DNA of 64,000 nt from Rhodocytophaga rosea (GTDB lineage: Bacteria; Bacteroidota; Bacteroidia; Cytophagales; 172606-1), in NCBI RefSeq assembly GCF_010119975.1, contig NZ_CP048222.1:5432501-5496500 (forward strand). Direction: 5' to 3'. Both the position numbers and the translations under genes were made by a program. Below the pieces are notes generated by a model that made no database searches, had not been told where the DNA came from, and was given only the letters and a program-made list of their open reading frames with translations. Shown here one piece after another: positions 1 through 12,323 of the stretch. Position 1 is the stretch's first letter; each line of letters begins with the position of its first letter.

Positions 1-2290
<2,290 letters not shown>

Positions 2291-2444
2291 CTTCTTTACC
2301 AATGTAGATTACCTATGCTTTCTTTGCTCCAAGTACTTATACTTGCTTTATGACTTACTGTTTTCTCCCCTCTTGTTAATAACATCATTAAGAAATAGTC
2401 AGGATTACACTGCTAGAAAAGCAGGACAAAGCTGACAAAAGCCT

Positions 2445-2555
<111 letters not shown>

Positions 2556-2577
2556 CCCATTTACTAATCCTCCATCA

Positions 2578-2608
2578 AAGCCTCCTCTCCCAAGATGAGG
2601 CTTTTTTG
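2578..2608 (+). terminator. Rho-independent terminator of the rRNA operon
   Basis: An inverted repeat AGCCTC / GAGGCT (2579-2584 and 2597-2602) is followed by a run of six T residues. It sits directly after 5S, as expected for the end of an rrn operon. Confidence 0.8.
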
Positions 2609-2811
2609 TTGCTTTAGATAGTATAGATTCTCGCCATTAGATTAACTAAATTTTTTGATATGTAAAGTGCATCAAGTTCAATAATGTCAGAAGTGCTCAT
2701 GTACTTTGATTCACCTATGCCATTTATCAAAGAAATATGGCTCATTATTTAAATCCTCCTTACTTAATTCAAATTAAAGGCGAAACACTATCTTGCCAAA
2801 AATAATTAAGT

Positions 2812-4725
2812 ATGCTGAAGTTAAAATTCTCCTTGTTTCTATTCTTTGCCCTTATTCATGCTTCTTTAGCTCAGGATACACAATGGCCAGTTCTAACGTC
2901 ACAGCAGAAGCAGGATAGTTTATATTTCATGAAACATTACCGGGTGAGCAAAGAAATGATTCCCATGCGGGATGGTATAAAACTATATACTGAAATTATA
3001 TCTCCTGTTGAAGCTTCAAAAAATAACCCTTATCCATTTTTAATGGAAAGAACTCCCTATAATGCCTCAACTACACAGTATGACTTGTATCTAGCTCCTT
3101 CTTTGGCTAAACTCATGAAGGAAGGATTTATATTCATCAACCAGGATGTTCGTGGAAGATGGCGCTCAGAGGGTGATTTTTCGCATGAACGGCCTCTGGT
3201 AGATAACCCCAATAAGAAAAAGCAAAAGCAACCTGATGAAAGTACTGATACTTATGATACGCTGGACTGGCTCCTTAAGCATGTAAAAGGTAATAATGGC
3301 AATGCTGGCGTTTATGGTGTATCTTATCCTGGGTTTTACAGTACGGCGGCAGCTTTGAGTAATCATCCTGCTTTAAAGGCCGTTTCTCCTCAAGCTCCGG
3401 TTACAGACTGGTTTATAGGCGATGATGTTCACCACAAAGGCGCTTTTTTCTGGTTGGATTTTTTTGACTTTTTGCCCTGGTTCAATCAGGATGAGCCAGA
3501 TCAGCCAGCTACACGCACTTTTGGCGTGCTGGATAGTAAAAACTGTGATAACTATGATTATTTTCTCCACGAGATCATTACACCGAAACGGGCAAACACA
3601 GAGTTTTTTAAAGATAGTATTCCTTTCTGGAAGGATATTCTCGCCCATCCTGATAATGATTCTTACTGGAAAAGCCGTAATCCTCTTTTCCATGCACGTA
3701 ACCTGAAACCAGCCATTTTAACAGTAGGTGGATGGTACGATGCCGAAGACTTGTATGGCGCATTAGAAACATATAGAGCCATTGAAAAACAAAATCCGCA
3801 AACCAATAACCGACTAGTAATGGGTCCCTGGTGCCATGGTTGCTGGTGGGAAGAAGCCAGCTCTTTGGGTGATGTTCATTTTGGTGGCCCTACTGGTGAA
3901 TACTATATTGATAGTCTGTTTCTGCCATTTATGAATTATTATTTGAAAGGCAAGGGTAATATGCCTCAACCAGCGGAGGCTACCATGTTTGAAACAGGCA
4001 TGAACCGCTGGCGTAAGTTTGACAAATGGCCTCCTCAGTCCGCAGAAGAGAAAAGCTTGTATTTGTTGCCGGGTGGTAAAATCGGTTTCTCAGCACCTAC
4101 CACAAACGATTCTTATGATGAATACCTTTCTGACCCAGCCCACCCGGTCCCTTACCAAAGCCATACACACCGGAAACGTACCACCGATTATATGCTCGAC
4201 GACCAGCGGTTTGCTTCCAGCCGTCCGGATGTATTAACCTTTTCTAGTGAATTACTCTCAGAAGATCTGACACTGGCTGGCCCTATATTGGCAGATATTG
4301 TAGCTAGCATTAGTACCACTGATGCAGACTTTGTAGTAAAACTGATAGATGTATATCCACAGGATACGCCTGATACGGTGGCTGCTAAAGACAGTAAAGC
4401 TGTTATGGGAGGATATCAGCAACTGGTACGGGCAGAAATACTGAGAGGGCGCTACCGCAACAGCTTTGAAAAGCCAGAAGCCTTCAAGCCAAATGAGGCT
4501 ACTCCAGTAAAGTTTGAATTACCTGGTTTGTTACATACATTTCGTAAAGGGCACCGTCTGATGGTACAAATTCAAAGCTCCTGGTTTCCATTGGCAGACC
4601 GCAATCCACAACAGTTTATCAATATCTATGAAGCTGATCCAAAAGACTATATTAAGTCTACCATCCGGATTTATCATGATGCCCAGCGTAGTTCCAAATT
4701 ATTAATACATGTTTTACCGAAATAA
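2812..4725 (+). CDS. Secreted CocE/NonD-family (X-Pro dipeptidyl-peptidase S15-type) hydrolase
   Basis: A 637-residue alpha/beta hydrolase exported by a signal peptide (residues 1-20, hydrophobic core then SLA|Q). The serine-nucleophile elbow GVSYPG lies at 169-174 (Ser171). A likely catalytic Asp is in GGWYDAED (Asp310 or Asp313) and the His in GPWCHG (His342). The C-terminal third (about 400-637) fits the jelly-roll domain usual in CocE and S15 proteins. Such enzymes cleave acyl-ester or X-Pro amide bonds; the actual substrate cannot be read from the sequence. The gene stands alone after the rRNA terminator and converges on the glycoside hydrolase downstream. The start ATG is followed at once by the signal peptide, so it is well placed. 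Confidence 0.88.
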   Translation: MLKLKFSLFLFFALIHASLAQDTQWPVLTSQQKQDSLYFMKHYRVSKEMIPMRDGIKLYTEIISPVEASKNNPYPFLMERTPYNASTTQYDLYLAPSLAKLMKEGFIFINQDVRGRWRSEGDFSHERPLVDNPNKKKQKQPDESTDTYDTLDWLLKHVKGNNGNAGVYGVSYPGFYSTAAALSNHPALKAVSPQAPVTDWFIGDDVHHKGAFFWLDFFDFLPWFNQDEPDQPATRTFGVLDSKNCDNYDYFLHEIITPKRANTEFFKDSIPFWKDILAHPDNDSYWKSRNPLFHARNLKPAILTVGGWYDAEDLYGALETYRAIEKQNPQTNNRLVMGPWCHGCWWEEASSLGDVHFGGPTGEYYIDSLFLPFMNYYLKGKGNMPQPAEATMFETGMNRWRKFDKWPPQSAEEKSLYLLPGGKIGFSAPTTNDSYDEYLSDPAHPVPYQSHTHRKRTTDYMLDDQRFASSRPDVLTFSSELLSEDLTLAGPILADIVASISTTDADFVVKLIDVYPQDTPDTVAAKDSKAVMGGYQQLVRAEILRGRYRNSFEKPEAFKPNEATPVKFELPGLLHTFRKGHRLMVQIQSSWFPLADRNPQQFINIYEADPKDYIKSTIRIYHDAQRSSKLLIHVLPK

Positions 4726-4793
4726 TTTGGCCTTTCAATGATAGAAATAGAGACAAATTTTAAAAATATGATTTGCCTGGGTGAACCGTACTT

Positions 4794-6866
4794 TTAAAAG
4801 AGTTTAGGCAAATATTCAGGGGCATCATTATAGGGTTTTATCTTTCCGGAAGCAATCTCATATAAGTTTTCGTGGGATATACGTGCGGCAGATACCAGCT
4901 CGCTGTAAGGCCGGTTGCAAACATCTAAAAAACCAATATTATAATTCTCTCCATCACCCCTGCCCAGTGCAGATTGATCATATAAAGTAAAATAATGAGT
5001 GCCTACACACCAGGGATTGGCTGCAGCATCTTCTACATAAATCCGATAGGCTTTTCCTCTGTCTTCCTGGTCTTTTACATGCCCGATACCTGTGGCTGGC
5101 AAACCAACATCTAATGCGCCAAAATGGAATTCTCCTATCATCACCGGCAGTTTCAGTATTTCATTGATTTGCTTTACTTCATTGTATGGGATTTTCTCAC
5201 GGTAACAATTCATGCTGAACACATCAAAATATTTCATTCCTTTTTGCGCCCAGGAAGGAGGAACCGTATGGTAACGTGCACCCAGATTCATGTGATGAGG
5301 ATCTACTTTCCGGCAGGCATCTGTCAATACCTGAAAGAAGCGGTATACCATACGTTCGCTGAAAACTTCCATATCTTTTAGGGCATTGTCATTTAATTTA
5401 GTATTCCAGGTGCCGCTTTCAACCCTTGAAAAAGTAACTGGTGAACTCCAGGCTTGAGACAGGCTTGCCTCTGTGCTGTATTTCTGCTGTAAAAATCTGC
5501 TTAATTCTGAACGGGTTTCACTCGCGGAATTGGTATATAACATTCCAACAGCAGGTAATTCAGAAGAAAAACCCCAGGTGGGCTCATTCATTAAAAAGTA
5601 GCCGATTAAGGCCGGGTCATCTTTGGTTTCATTTAACTGGGCAGCATATATTTGAGCATCTTTCTCAAAATCGGCGTGGAAAACATCTGGAAAGTCACGG
5701 TAAATGCTTTTGGTATTAGATAGGTTAAAGTTAAGTGGGCGTACATAGGGTACTAAAGCTTTTCTGGCAATCTGCCATTCCGACCAGTTACCTACTGTAT
5801 TAAAACCATACCTGCGTAGTTCTGAAAGGGCAATCTGTGCCCAGTTATCATGCCATTCATCTGGGCCGAAAGTTCTGATAAAATTAGCTGCCAGATAGTT
5901 GATCGCTTTTCCGTTATCGGAGAAAATAGCCTTGTAGGGACTATCCGGATCAGGAACCCATTGTAAAGCAGAGGTTAATCCTTCAAAATTAGCCTCTGTA
6001 TCCACCTGGACGCAATCCAGTCCGGCTGACCAGAATGCATGTCCATCCGGATCTACCAGCCACCAGCGCTGCCCATCGTATTTTTTGCTGAAGAATCCGC
6101 TTGCCTCAAACGTTTTTTCCTGCCATCCACCCCACTTAGAAAAGCTTTCCGGCCATTGCTGACGGGGTGAATAATCCAGCTGTTTCTCCAGGCGCTCAGA
6201 AACTTCGCTGATGGAGCGGCTTTTTTCAGCCCATTCATGTAAGCGGCTTTGCCCTAATTCATCGAGCAGCGGACCTTGTGGTAATGTTAATTTAGATAAT
6301 TGTGGTACATCCTCACTGGTAGCAATAAAATCGGTCATACACCACCGGGCTCTTCTTCCTCCGTTCCGGTGTATACTCAAAATCATACGGTCGACTTGTT
6401 GTAAGTTAACCCGGTCGCCTAAGCAGAGTGGATTTAGCCAGGCACCTTCCCGGTTCATTTTCCAGCGGTTCTGATCTACCCAACCGGTGCCTAGCCGGAT
6501 TCTGGCCGAACATTGGTTTAATAATTTGAACTGCAATTTAAAAGCAGGCCCTTTTTCTCCTTCCTGTAAAGCAATAATAAAATTTGTCGTATGTTTTCCA
6601 TCTAGTAACATATCAGCCGTTATCGTCTGGTATGCGGCCAATGCTCCTTTCTCAAAAGTATATTCAATGCCATCACCAATTTCTTTAGCCTCATACCAAA
6701 GTGCATTTTTAATAGGGGTTTTTCCTTTTTGCTGAGATGTGTTTCCGAGTAGCCGGGAAGATTTAAGAATCAGGCCTTTTACGTCTGCAACAAATGGGGT
6801 CGGATGATAATATAGTATGCCTGCTGTAGATAAAACAGTATCTCTTAGAAAACGGCGGCGTTTCAT
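4794..6866 (-). CDS. Exported glycoside hydrolase, agarase-like (GH50-like, clan GH-A)
   Basis: A 690-residue protein with a twin-arginine-like N terminus (KRRRFLRD, then a hydrophobic stretch), which suggests Tat export. Residues ~50-200 look like a beta-rich accessory domain. The catalytic TIM barrel begins near 250 with a GGW motif and the segment WWLVDPDGHAFWSAGLD. The probable acid/base is Glu428 in FLMNEP and the probable nucleophile is Glu579 in VMIGEFHFG, which matches a clan GH-A retaining enzyme. The arrangement recalls beta-agarases and related galactan-active enzymes; substrate assignment is inference. It is transcribed divergently from the permease array, and the intergenic region holds dyad sites. 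It could instead act on another polysaccharide. Confidence 0.72.
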   Translation of the reverse strand: MKRRRFLRDTVLSTAGILYYHPTPFVADVKGLILKSSRLLGNTSQQKGKTPIKNALWYEAKEIGDGIEYTFEKGALAAYQTITADMLLDGKHTTNFIIALQEGEKGPAFKLQFKLLNQCSARIRLGTGWVDQNRWKMNREGAWLNPLCLGDRVNLQQVDRMILSIHRNGGRRARWCMTDFIATSEDVPQLSKLTLPQGPLLDELGQSRLHEWAEKSRSISEVSERLEKQLDYSPRQQWPESFSKWGGWQEKTFEASGFFSKKYDGQRWWLVDPDGHAFWSAGLDCVQVDTEANFEGLTSALQWVPDPDSPYKAIFSDNGKAINYLAANFIRTFGPDEWHDNWAQIALSELRRYGFNTVGNWSEWQIARKALVPYVRPLNFNLSNTKSIYRDFPDVFHADFEKDAQIYAAQLNETKDDPALIGYFLMNEPTWGFSSELPAVGMLYTNSASETRSELSRFLQQKYSTEASLSQAWSSPVTFSRVESGTWNTKLNDNALKDMEVFSERMVYRFFQVLTDACRKVDPHHMNLGARYHTVPPSWAQKGMKYFDVFSMNCYREKIPYNEVKQINEILKLPVMIGEFHFGALDVGLPATGIGHVKDQEDRGKAYRIYVEDAAANPWCVGTHYFTLYDQSALGRGDGENYNIGFLDVCNRPYSELVSAARISHENLYEIASGKIKPYNDAPEYLPKLF

Positions 6867-6950
6867 GATGGTTTAGAACAAATGAAATAGTAGGTGGTTA
6901 AGTTATCATTTTTTTAGCAAACATAGTATGAAATACAAGCAGATGCTGTA

Positions 6951-6989
6951 TGTCCGGAAGTGAACGTAAAAGTGTATCAAAACCGGACA
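6951..6989. promoter_or_regulatory. Dyad operator pair upstream of the permease array
   Basis: TGTCC-N6-GAAC(G) at 6951-6966 is the reverse-complement form of the TGTTC-N6-GGACA dyads at 22354 and 26021. A second, half-matched site ending in CCGGACA lies at 6974-6989, about 23 bp further. It lies in the 297-bp divergent region between the glycoside hydrolase and the first permease. No good -24/-12 element is found at the spacing seen at the other two copies, so the promoter it serves is uncertain. Confidence 0.5.
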
Positions 6990-7175
6990 AAACTATAAAT
7001 AATTTATATGCGAAAATTTATATTACGTTGAAATTCAGTGTATTGTTAAAGTTGCATGGTTTTATCCGATAATTGGCGACAAGGATATTCCTCTCTGTTT
7101 ATATACTATTCTGTTAACCAATCTAGATAGAGAAAATTAAAGTTTTACTCCGGTAGTTATCTAATGCCACAACTT

Positions 7176-9611
7176 ATGCTGAAAAATTACTTCATCATTT
7201 CTTTCCGGAATCTGTTTAGGAATACGGCATTTTCTGTTATTAATATAATAGGATTGGCTGTTGGCATCAGCGCCTGCTTGATTATCTACCTGATTATCCA
7301 GTTCGAACTGAGCTTTGATACCTTTCATCCGGACAGAAATCGGATTTACCGGGTATATTCAGAATTTAGCGGTGCTTTTGCGGATAAAAATGCTGGCGTT
7401 CCTGCAGCACTTCCTTCTTTTGTGCAGCAACAATTCACAGGTATTGAAAAGATAAGTGCTTTTCATACTTTTTCAGCGAGAGTAGATTTGCTGGAAAAGC
7501 AGAAAAACCTTGATGAGCAAACTGATATAGTCCTGGTTCACCCAGATTATTTTGACTTGTTTCCATCGTATGAATGGGTAGCAGGTTCGCCGGAACAGTC
7601 TTTACTTGCTCCTTTTCAGGTAGTGTTAACAGAAAGTAAGGCGAAAAAATATTTCAATTCCTCACGTGTAACAGAAATTCTGGGCAAAACCATCCGGTAT
7701 AATGATTCTCTTGAGGTGAAAGTATCGGGTATTATAAAAGACCTTCAACAGCCAACCGATCTGATTTTTACTGACTTTATATCATTCAATACTATTGGGC
7801 AGAGCTGGCTCAAAGAGCGGATAAATACAGAGGATTGGGCAAGTACCAGCAGTAGTTCTCAGTTATTTATTCAATTATCGCCAGGCACTTCGCCGGAAAA
7901 AGTGAAGTTGCAATTACGTGAGGCCGAGAAAAAATATCTGGCTTTTAACAAAGATATTTCATGGCAGATTGCTTTTCATTTACAAACTCTGGCAAATATT
8001 CATTTTAATCCCGACCTGCGGATATTCGACAGAAACAGGACAGCAGCTCATTTGCCGACTCTACAGATTTTAACTGTTCTGGCTTTATTCTTACTACTCA
8101 TTGCTGCCATCAACTTTATTAATCTGATTACAGCACAAGCCATCAGACGGGCAAAAGAAGTGGGTATACGTAAAGTACTGGGTAGTACACGTGGCGAACT
8201 TATTCAGCAGTTTCTCTGCGAAACACTTGTTGTTACGATGTTTGCCGTTGGTGTGTCGGTAATTATTACAGATTTGTCGCTGATTTATTTCCAGGAATTT
8301 ATTCCGGATGGGGTCGAATTCCGGCTTACCGATTCGTTTACTGTTCTTTTTCTGCTTATTACAACACTCATTGTAAGCATTTTATCAGGTATCTATCCGG
8401 CATTTGTCCTTTCTTCTTTTCCGCCGGTACAGGTGCTTAAAAATCAGATATTTGTAAAGAGTGGCCACACCCGAACGGCTTATCTGCGCAAGAGTCTGAT
8501 CATTTTCCAGTTTGCATTTGCGCAAATATTAATTGTAGGAACCTTAATCATGAGCTGGCAAATAGACTATATGCTCAATAAAGATATGGGGTTTACAAAA
8601 GATGCCATTGTTACCTTTTATACGCCAGGGAACCAGCCGAGCCAGCGTTTTATACTCAAGCAGGAGCTAACGAAGTTTTCGGAGATCAAAGCCATCAGTA
8701 TGCATGACCAGCCACCTGCCGAAGCTGGGTATAGCAGCAGTATTATCGAATATAATACTGGTAAAGAAATACGCAAGCACAATGTGTACCGCAAATACGG
8801 AGATACAGCCTATATACATCTTTATAATATTCCGCTGATTGCCGGAAGAAACTTGCAGGCAAGTGATAGCTTACAAGAGTTTATAATTAATGAAACCTAT
8901 GCCAGACAACTGGGATTTAAACAGCCTGCGGATGCACTCGGAAAAATATTGCACAATGGGGACAGAGATTATCCCATTGTAGGCATAGTAAAAGATTTTC
9001 ATATTCAATCGCTGCATAATCCGATTCAGCCGGTAGCTATTGCCAATGAAACGCATAATTTTTTCGCATTCAGCCTGAAATTAGCTACACAAGGTAAACA
9101 GGCAAAAGATGTTCAGGCCATCCTGAAAAAGATCAATATGGTCTGGGACAAGCTATATACGAAAGAGAAATTCAGCTATACGTTTATGGATGAATCTATC
9201 GCCAGGTTTTATAAATCTGAACAACGCTCTGCCAAACTGGTGACCACAGCTACCGGAGTTGCCATTTTTATTTCCTGCCTGGGCTTATTCGGGTTAGCTA
9301 CTTATACAGCTCAAACCCGCACCAAGGAAATAGGCATCCGCAAGGTGCTGGGCGCTTCGGTAAGTAATATTGTAGCGCTGCTTTCCAAAGATTTTCTCAA
9401 GCTGGTAATACTTGCTAATCTGATCGCCTGGCCAGTTGCCTGGTGGTCGGTGCATGTATGGCTGGAGAGTTTTGCATATCGGATTGATGTGCAACTGCTG
9501 TTATTCCTGGGTTCAGGCTTAGTGGCCTTATTTATAGCATTAGCGACGGTGAGCTATCAGGCCATTAAAGCAGCGGTCGCCAACCCGGTAAATAGTTTGA
9601 GAAATGAATAA
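7176..9611 (+). CDS. MacB/FtsX-type ABC transporter permease, array member 1
   Basis: An inner-membrane permease with two FtsX halves. One N-terminal transmembrane helix (~20-42) is followed by a MacB-type periplasmic domain, a three-helix FtsX block starting near 285, a second periplasmic domain, and a final FtsX block ending at the C terminus. The cytoplasmic coupling motifs are AKEVGIRKVLGS (~330) and TKEIGIRKVLGAS (~97 residues from the end). An ATG at 7164 would add four residues, but 7176 gives the MLKNYF start shared by its paralogues. It is the first gene of the array, behind the dyads at 6951. The last residues read NPVNSLRNE where most siblings have NPVKSLRNE. No ATPase partner is nearby, so the substrate is unknown. 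Confidence 0.92.
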   Translation: MLKNYFIISFRNLFRNTAFSVINIIGLAVGISACLIIYLIIQFELSFDTFHPDRNRIYRVYSEFSGAFADKNAGVPAALPSFVQQQFTGIEKISAFHTFSARVDLLEKQKNLDEQTDIVLVHPDYFDLFPSYEWVAGSPEQSLLAPFQVVLTESKAKKYFNSSRVTEILGKTIRYNDSLEVKVSGIIKDLQQPTDLIFTDFISFNTIGQSWLKERINTEDWASTSSSSQLFIQLSPGTSPEKVKLQLREAEKKYLAFNKDISWQIAFHLQTLANIHFNPDLRIFDRNRTAAHLPTLQILTVLALFLLLIAAINFINLITAQAIRRAKEVGIRKVLGSTRGELIQQFLCETLVVTMFAVGVSVIITDLSLIYFQEFIPDGVEFRLTDSFTVLFLLITTLIVSILSGIYPAFVLSSFPPVQVLKNQIFVKSGHTRTAYLRKSLIIFQFAFAQILIVGTLIMSWQIDYMLNKDMGFTKDAIVTFYTPGNQPSQRFILKQELTKFSEIKAISMHDQPPAEAGYSSSIIEYNTGKEIRKHNVYRKYGDTAYIHLYNIPLIAGRNLQASDSLQEFIINETYARQLGFKQPADALGKILHNGDRDYPIVGIVKDFHIQSLHNPIQPVAIANETHNFFAFSLKLATQGKQAKDVQAILKKINMVWDKLYTKEKFSYTFMDESIARFYKSEQRSAKLVTTATGVAIFISCLGLFGLATYTAQTRTKEIGIRKVLGASVSNIVALLSKDFLKLVILANLIAWPVAWWSVHVWLESFAYRIDVQLLLFLGSGLVALFIALATVSYQAIKAAVANPVNSLRNE

Positions 9612-9612
9612 A

Positions 9613-9712
9613 GTCTGGAACCGCAGATTACATAGATTAAATTGATTAAGAAGATGAAAAAACAGATAAAAATCCTACTCATCTCCTAATCCGATAAATC
9701 CATGTTCCAGAC
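9613..9712. repeat. Intercistronic inverted-end element, copy S1
   Basis: The ends are GTCTGGAACC (9613-9622) and GTTCCAGAC (9704-9712), so the RNA could fold into a long hairpin. The interior is AT-rich and carries GATTA/AATCC-type words. It fills most of the 130-bp gap between permeases 1 and 2. Confidence 0.75.
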
Positions 9713-9741
9713 CAATAAATAAACCTAACCTTAAACCTTGT

Positions 9742-12177
9742 ATGCTAAAGAATTATTTTAAAACGGCTGTACGGCATCTTGTCAAGCAAAAAGCCTATGC
9801 CTTTATCAACGGATTTGGTCTGTCGGTCGGAATTGCTTTTTGCCTGCTCATCCTTACTTTTATTCAGGACGAACTTTCGTTTGACCGTTTTCATACAAAA
9901 GCTGACCGCATTTACCGCATACACCGGACCAATCTGGCCGAGCCTGCTACCGGAGAAGAGGAAAAAGGATTTTTTAGCAATCTTAAAAACAGGCATGGAA
10001 ATAAATTAATCTATCTGCCTATACCCTTAGCCCCACTAATGCAGGAAGAAATTCCTGAAATCAAACAAACAGTCCGGGTGAGGGAAGGACAGGCCATCTT
10101 CAGACATGGTGATAAGGTTTTCAACGAGAAACTGCAATATGTTGATAAGAATTTCTTTGACATGTTCTCCTTCCCACTCAAACAAGGAAGCAGCGCTACC
10201 GTTTTAAACGATTTATCGAGCCTGGTAATTACTTCGAACCTTGCCCGTAAATTTTTTGGCGAGCAAAATCCTATCGGCAAAACACTGGTGATGCAACAGA
10301 AGAAAGGGGAGGAAAAAATATTCACCATTACCGGAGTTTGTGAGGAGGCACCTGGTAATTCCAGTCTTGCTCTTAACATCCTGATTCCTTTCGAGCACGA
10401 AGAAAACTACCAGGAAAACAAAAATCAACTCTACAATTATTATAGTACCCTGGTTTTTGCAGAACTGACAGAACATGCCTCAATTAACACTTTCCGGCAA
10501 CATCTTTCCAGGTTTATCAATACCCATTATGCGGATGAAATCGCACAGATACGAGGCGATAAAAAGCTGGATGCCTCTACACCCATATACCAGTTGGGGT
10601 TCACCAATATTGCGGATACCCATTTCGATACTTCGGTCTATTGGAATAAAGTAAGCAATCCGCTGTATACGTATATTTTGTCGGGTATTGCTTTACTTAT
10701 TTTACTCATTGCCTGCATCAATTACATTTCCCTGTCCATGACCAGCGCTTCTTCCCGCACGCAGGAAATTGGTATTCGCAAAGTGATTGGAGCCAGCCGT
10801 AAACAGGTAGCCTGGCAATTATGGATAGAAACACAATTACTGGTGATCGCTGCTGTTATATGTGCTATTCTGCTGGTACATGTTTTTCTGCCGGCTTTCA
10901 ATTATTTTACTGAGAAACAACTGACTTTCCAATTGCTGAAACAGCCTGTACTAATGGCTGCACTATTAGGACTTACAGTATTGGTGGGCGCTATTGTAGG
11001 AGGCTATCCGGCTCTGTTTTTATCCGGTTTTCACCCGATAAAAGTCCTGAAAAGCAACCGCACTTACCGTTTTAATCCGCGTCTTTCTGGTGCACTGGTA
11101 TTGGTGCAATATACTTTATGTCTGTTTCTGGTGACCAGTTCCATGATTATGTACCGTCAGATGCAATTTATCACCCGCAAAGACTTGGGCTATAATAAAG
11201 AGCAGGTACTAGTGGTAAGCAATCACAACAACAAAAATATGGATGTGCTGATGGAGCGCATCAGGCAGTTTGCCGCTGGTAATCCGGATATCGTTTCGGT
11301 AAGCTCCACAAGTGGGTCGTTCAGCAAAAATTCTATGGCTTTTTACTTTAATATCCAGGGAGAAAACCTGCCGGTAGATGTGTATATGGTAGACCAGGCA
11401 TACATTCCGACTTTGGGGATACAACTGCAGGAAGGCCGCAATTTTTCCTCGGAACTACGCAGTGATTCTAATGCGATAATCATCAACGAAACGCTGGCAG
11501 CCAGATTGGGTAAAGACGGGAGGGTAGGAGAAATGTCTGAAGCCTTGAGCAGCCGGGTGGTGGGCGTAGTAAAAGATTACCACTATGCTTCCCTGGAAAG
11601 TAAAATTGCGCCAATGGCTCTTTTCTACAGGCCAAACAGTGTAGGGTCGGTGCTTGTAAAAATTAAACCAGGACGGATTCCGGAGGCGCTTTCAGCGGTA
11701 GAAAACAACTGGAAAACCTTATCCAACGGCCAGCCTTTCGAATATTCTTTTCTCGATGAAGATATTAACAGCCAGTATAAAACCTATCAGCGGTGGATGG
11801 GAATGATGGGTGCCTCTACACTATTTGCTATAGGCATTGCCTGCCTGGGTTTATTTGGCCTTTCCGGACTAATGGCTGTTAACCGCACCAAAGAGATTGG
11901 CATCCGCAAAGTATTAGGAGCCACATTAACGCATATTTTCTTTTTACTCAACAAAAGCACCGTAAAAATAGCCCTGGTTGCCTTCGTGCTGGCGGTGCCT
12001 TTTTCCTGGTATTTAATGAATAAATGGCTCGATGATTTTGCGTACCGCATTAGTATTTCCTGGGAAATATTTGCCGTAGCCGGACTCATCGGAATTCTTA
12101 CAGCTATAGTTGCGGTAAGTGCGCCGTCTATTAAGGCGGCATTAATGAACCCGGTAAAAAGCCTGCGAAATGAATAA
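9742..12177 (+). CDS. MacB/FtsX-type ABC transporter permease, array member 2
   Basis: 811 residues, starting MLKNYFKTAVRH. It has the usual order: helix ~23-43, periplasmic domain to ~305, FtsX block from ~308 with coupling motif QEIGIRKVIGAS (~341-352), second periplasmic domain ~475-670, and FtsX block with TKEIGIRKVLGAT (~716). It differs from most siblings in an acidic insertion near residues 68-90 (EEEKGFF) and in LLNKSTVK where others have LLSKDF after the second coupling motif. Both traits are shared with member 11 (33665-36112), so these two form a subfamily within the array. It probably transfers signal or substrate across the inner membrane when paired with a separately encoded ATPase; this is inference. 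Confidence 0.92.
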   Translation: MLKNYFKTAVRHLVKQKAYAFINGFGLSVGIAFCLLILTFIQDELSFDRFHTKADRIYRIHRTNLAEPATGEEEKGFFSNLKNRHGNKLIYLPIPLAPLMQEEIPEIKQTVRVREGQAIFRHGDKVFNEKLQYVDKNFFDMFSFPLKQGSSATVLNDLSSLVITSNLARKFFGEQNPIGKTLVMQQKKGEEKIFTITGVCEEAPGNSSLALNILIPFEHEENYQENKNQLYNYYSTLVFAELTEHASINTFRQHLSRFINTHYADEIAQIRGDKKLDASTPIYQLGFTNIADTHFDTSVYWNKVSNPLYTYILSGIALLILLIACINYISLSMTSASSRTQEIGIRKVIGASRKQVAWQLWIETQLLVIAAVICAILLVHVFLPAFNYFTEKQLTFQLLKQPVLMAALLGLTVLVGAIVGGYPALFLSGFHPIKVLKSNRTYRFNPRLSGALVLVQYTLCLFLVTSSMIMYRQMQFITRKDLGYNKEQVLVVSNHNNKNMDVLMERIRQFAAGNPDIVSVSSTSGSFSKNSMAFYFNIQGENLPVDVYMVDQAYIPTLGIQLQEGRNFSSELRSDSNAIIINETLAARLGKDGRVGEMSEALSSRVVGVVKDYHYASLESKIAPMALFYRPNSVGSVLVKIKPGRIPEALSAVENNWKTLSNGQPFEYSFLDEDINSQYKTYQRWMGMMGASTLFAIGIACLGLFGLSGLMAVNRTKEIGIRKVLGATLTHIFFLLNKSTVKIALVAFVLAVPFSWYLMNKWLDDFAYRISISWEIFAVAGLIGILTAIVAVSAPSIKAALMNPVKSLRNE

Positions 12178-12180
12178 GTG

Positions 12181-12285
12181 TGTCCGGAACATGGATTTAT
12201 CAGATTAGGAGATTAGCAGGATTATTTGATTAAGGGACTCTTTAATTATATAAATCCCAATATCCGATAAATCCTGGTTCCAGAC
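12181..12285. repeat. Intercistronic inverted-end element, copy S2
   Basis: TGTCCGGAACAT at the left end and GGTTCCAGACA at the right end are imperfect inverted copies. The interior shows near-tandem words (CAGATTAGGAGATTAGCAGG) of about 10-11 bp. It lies between permeases 2 and 3. Confidence 0.75.
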
Positions 12286-12323
12286 ATAAAAAAATGAATA
12301 TTCATAAACCGATAAATATTAAT

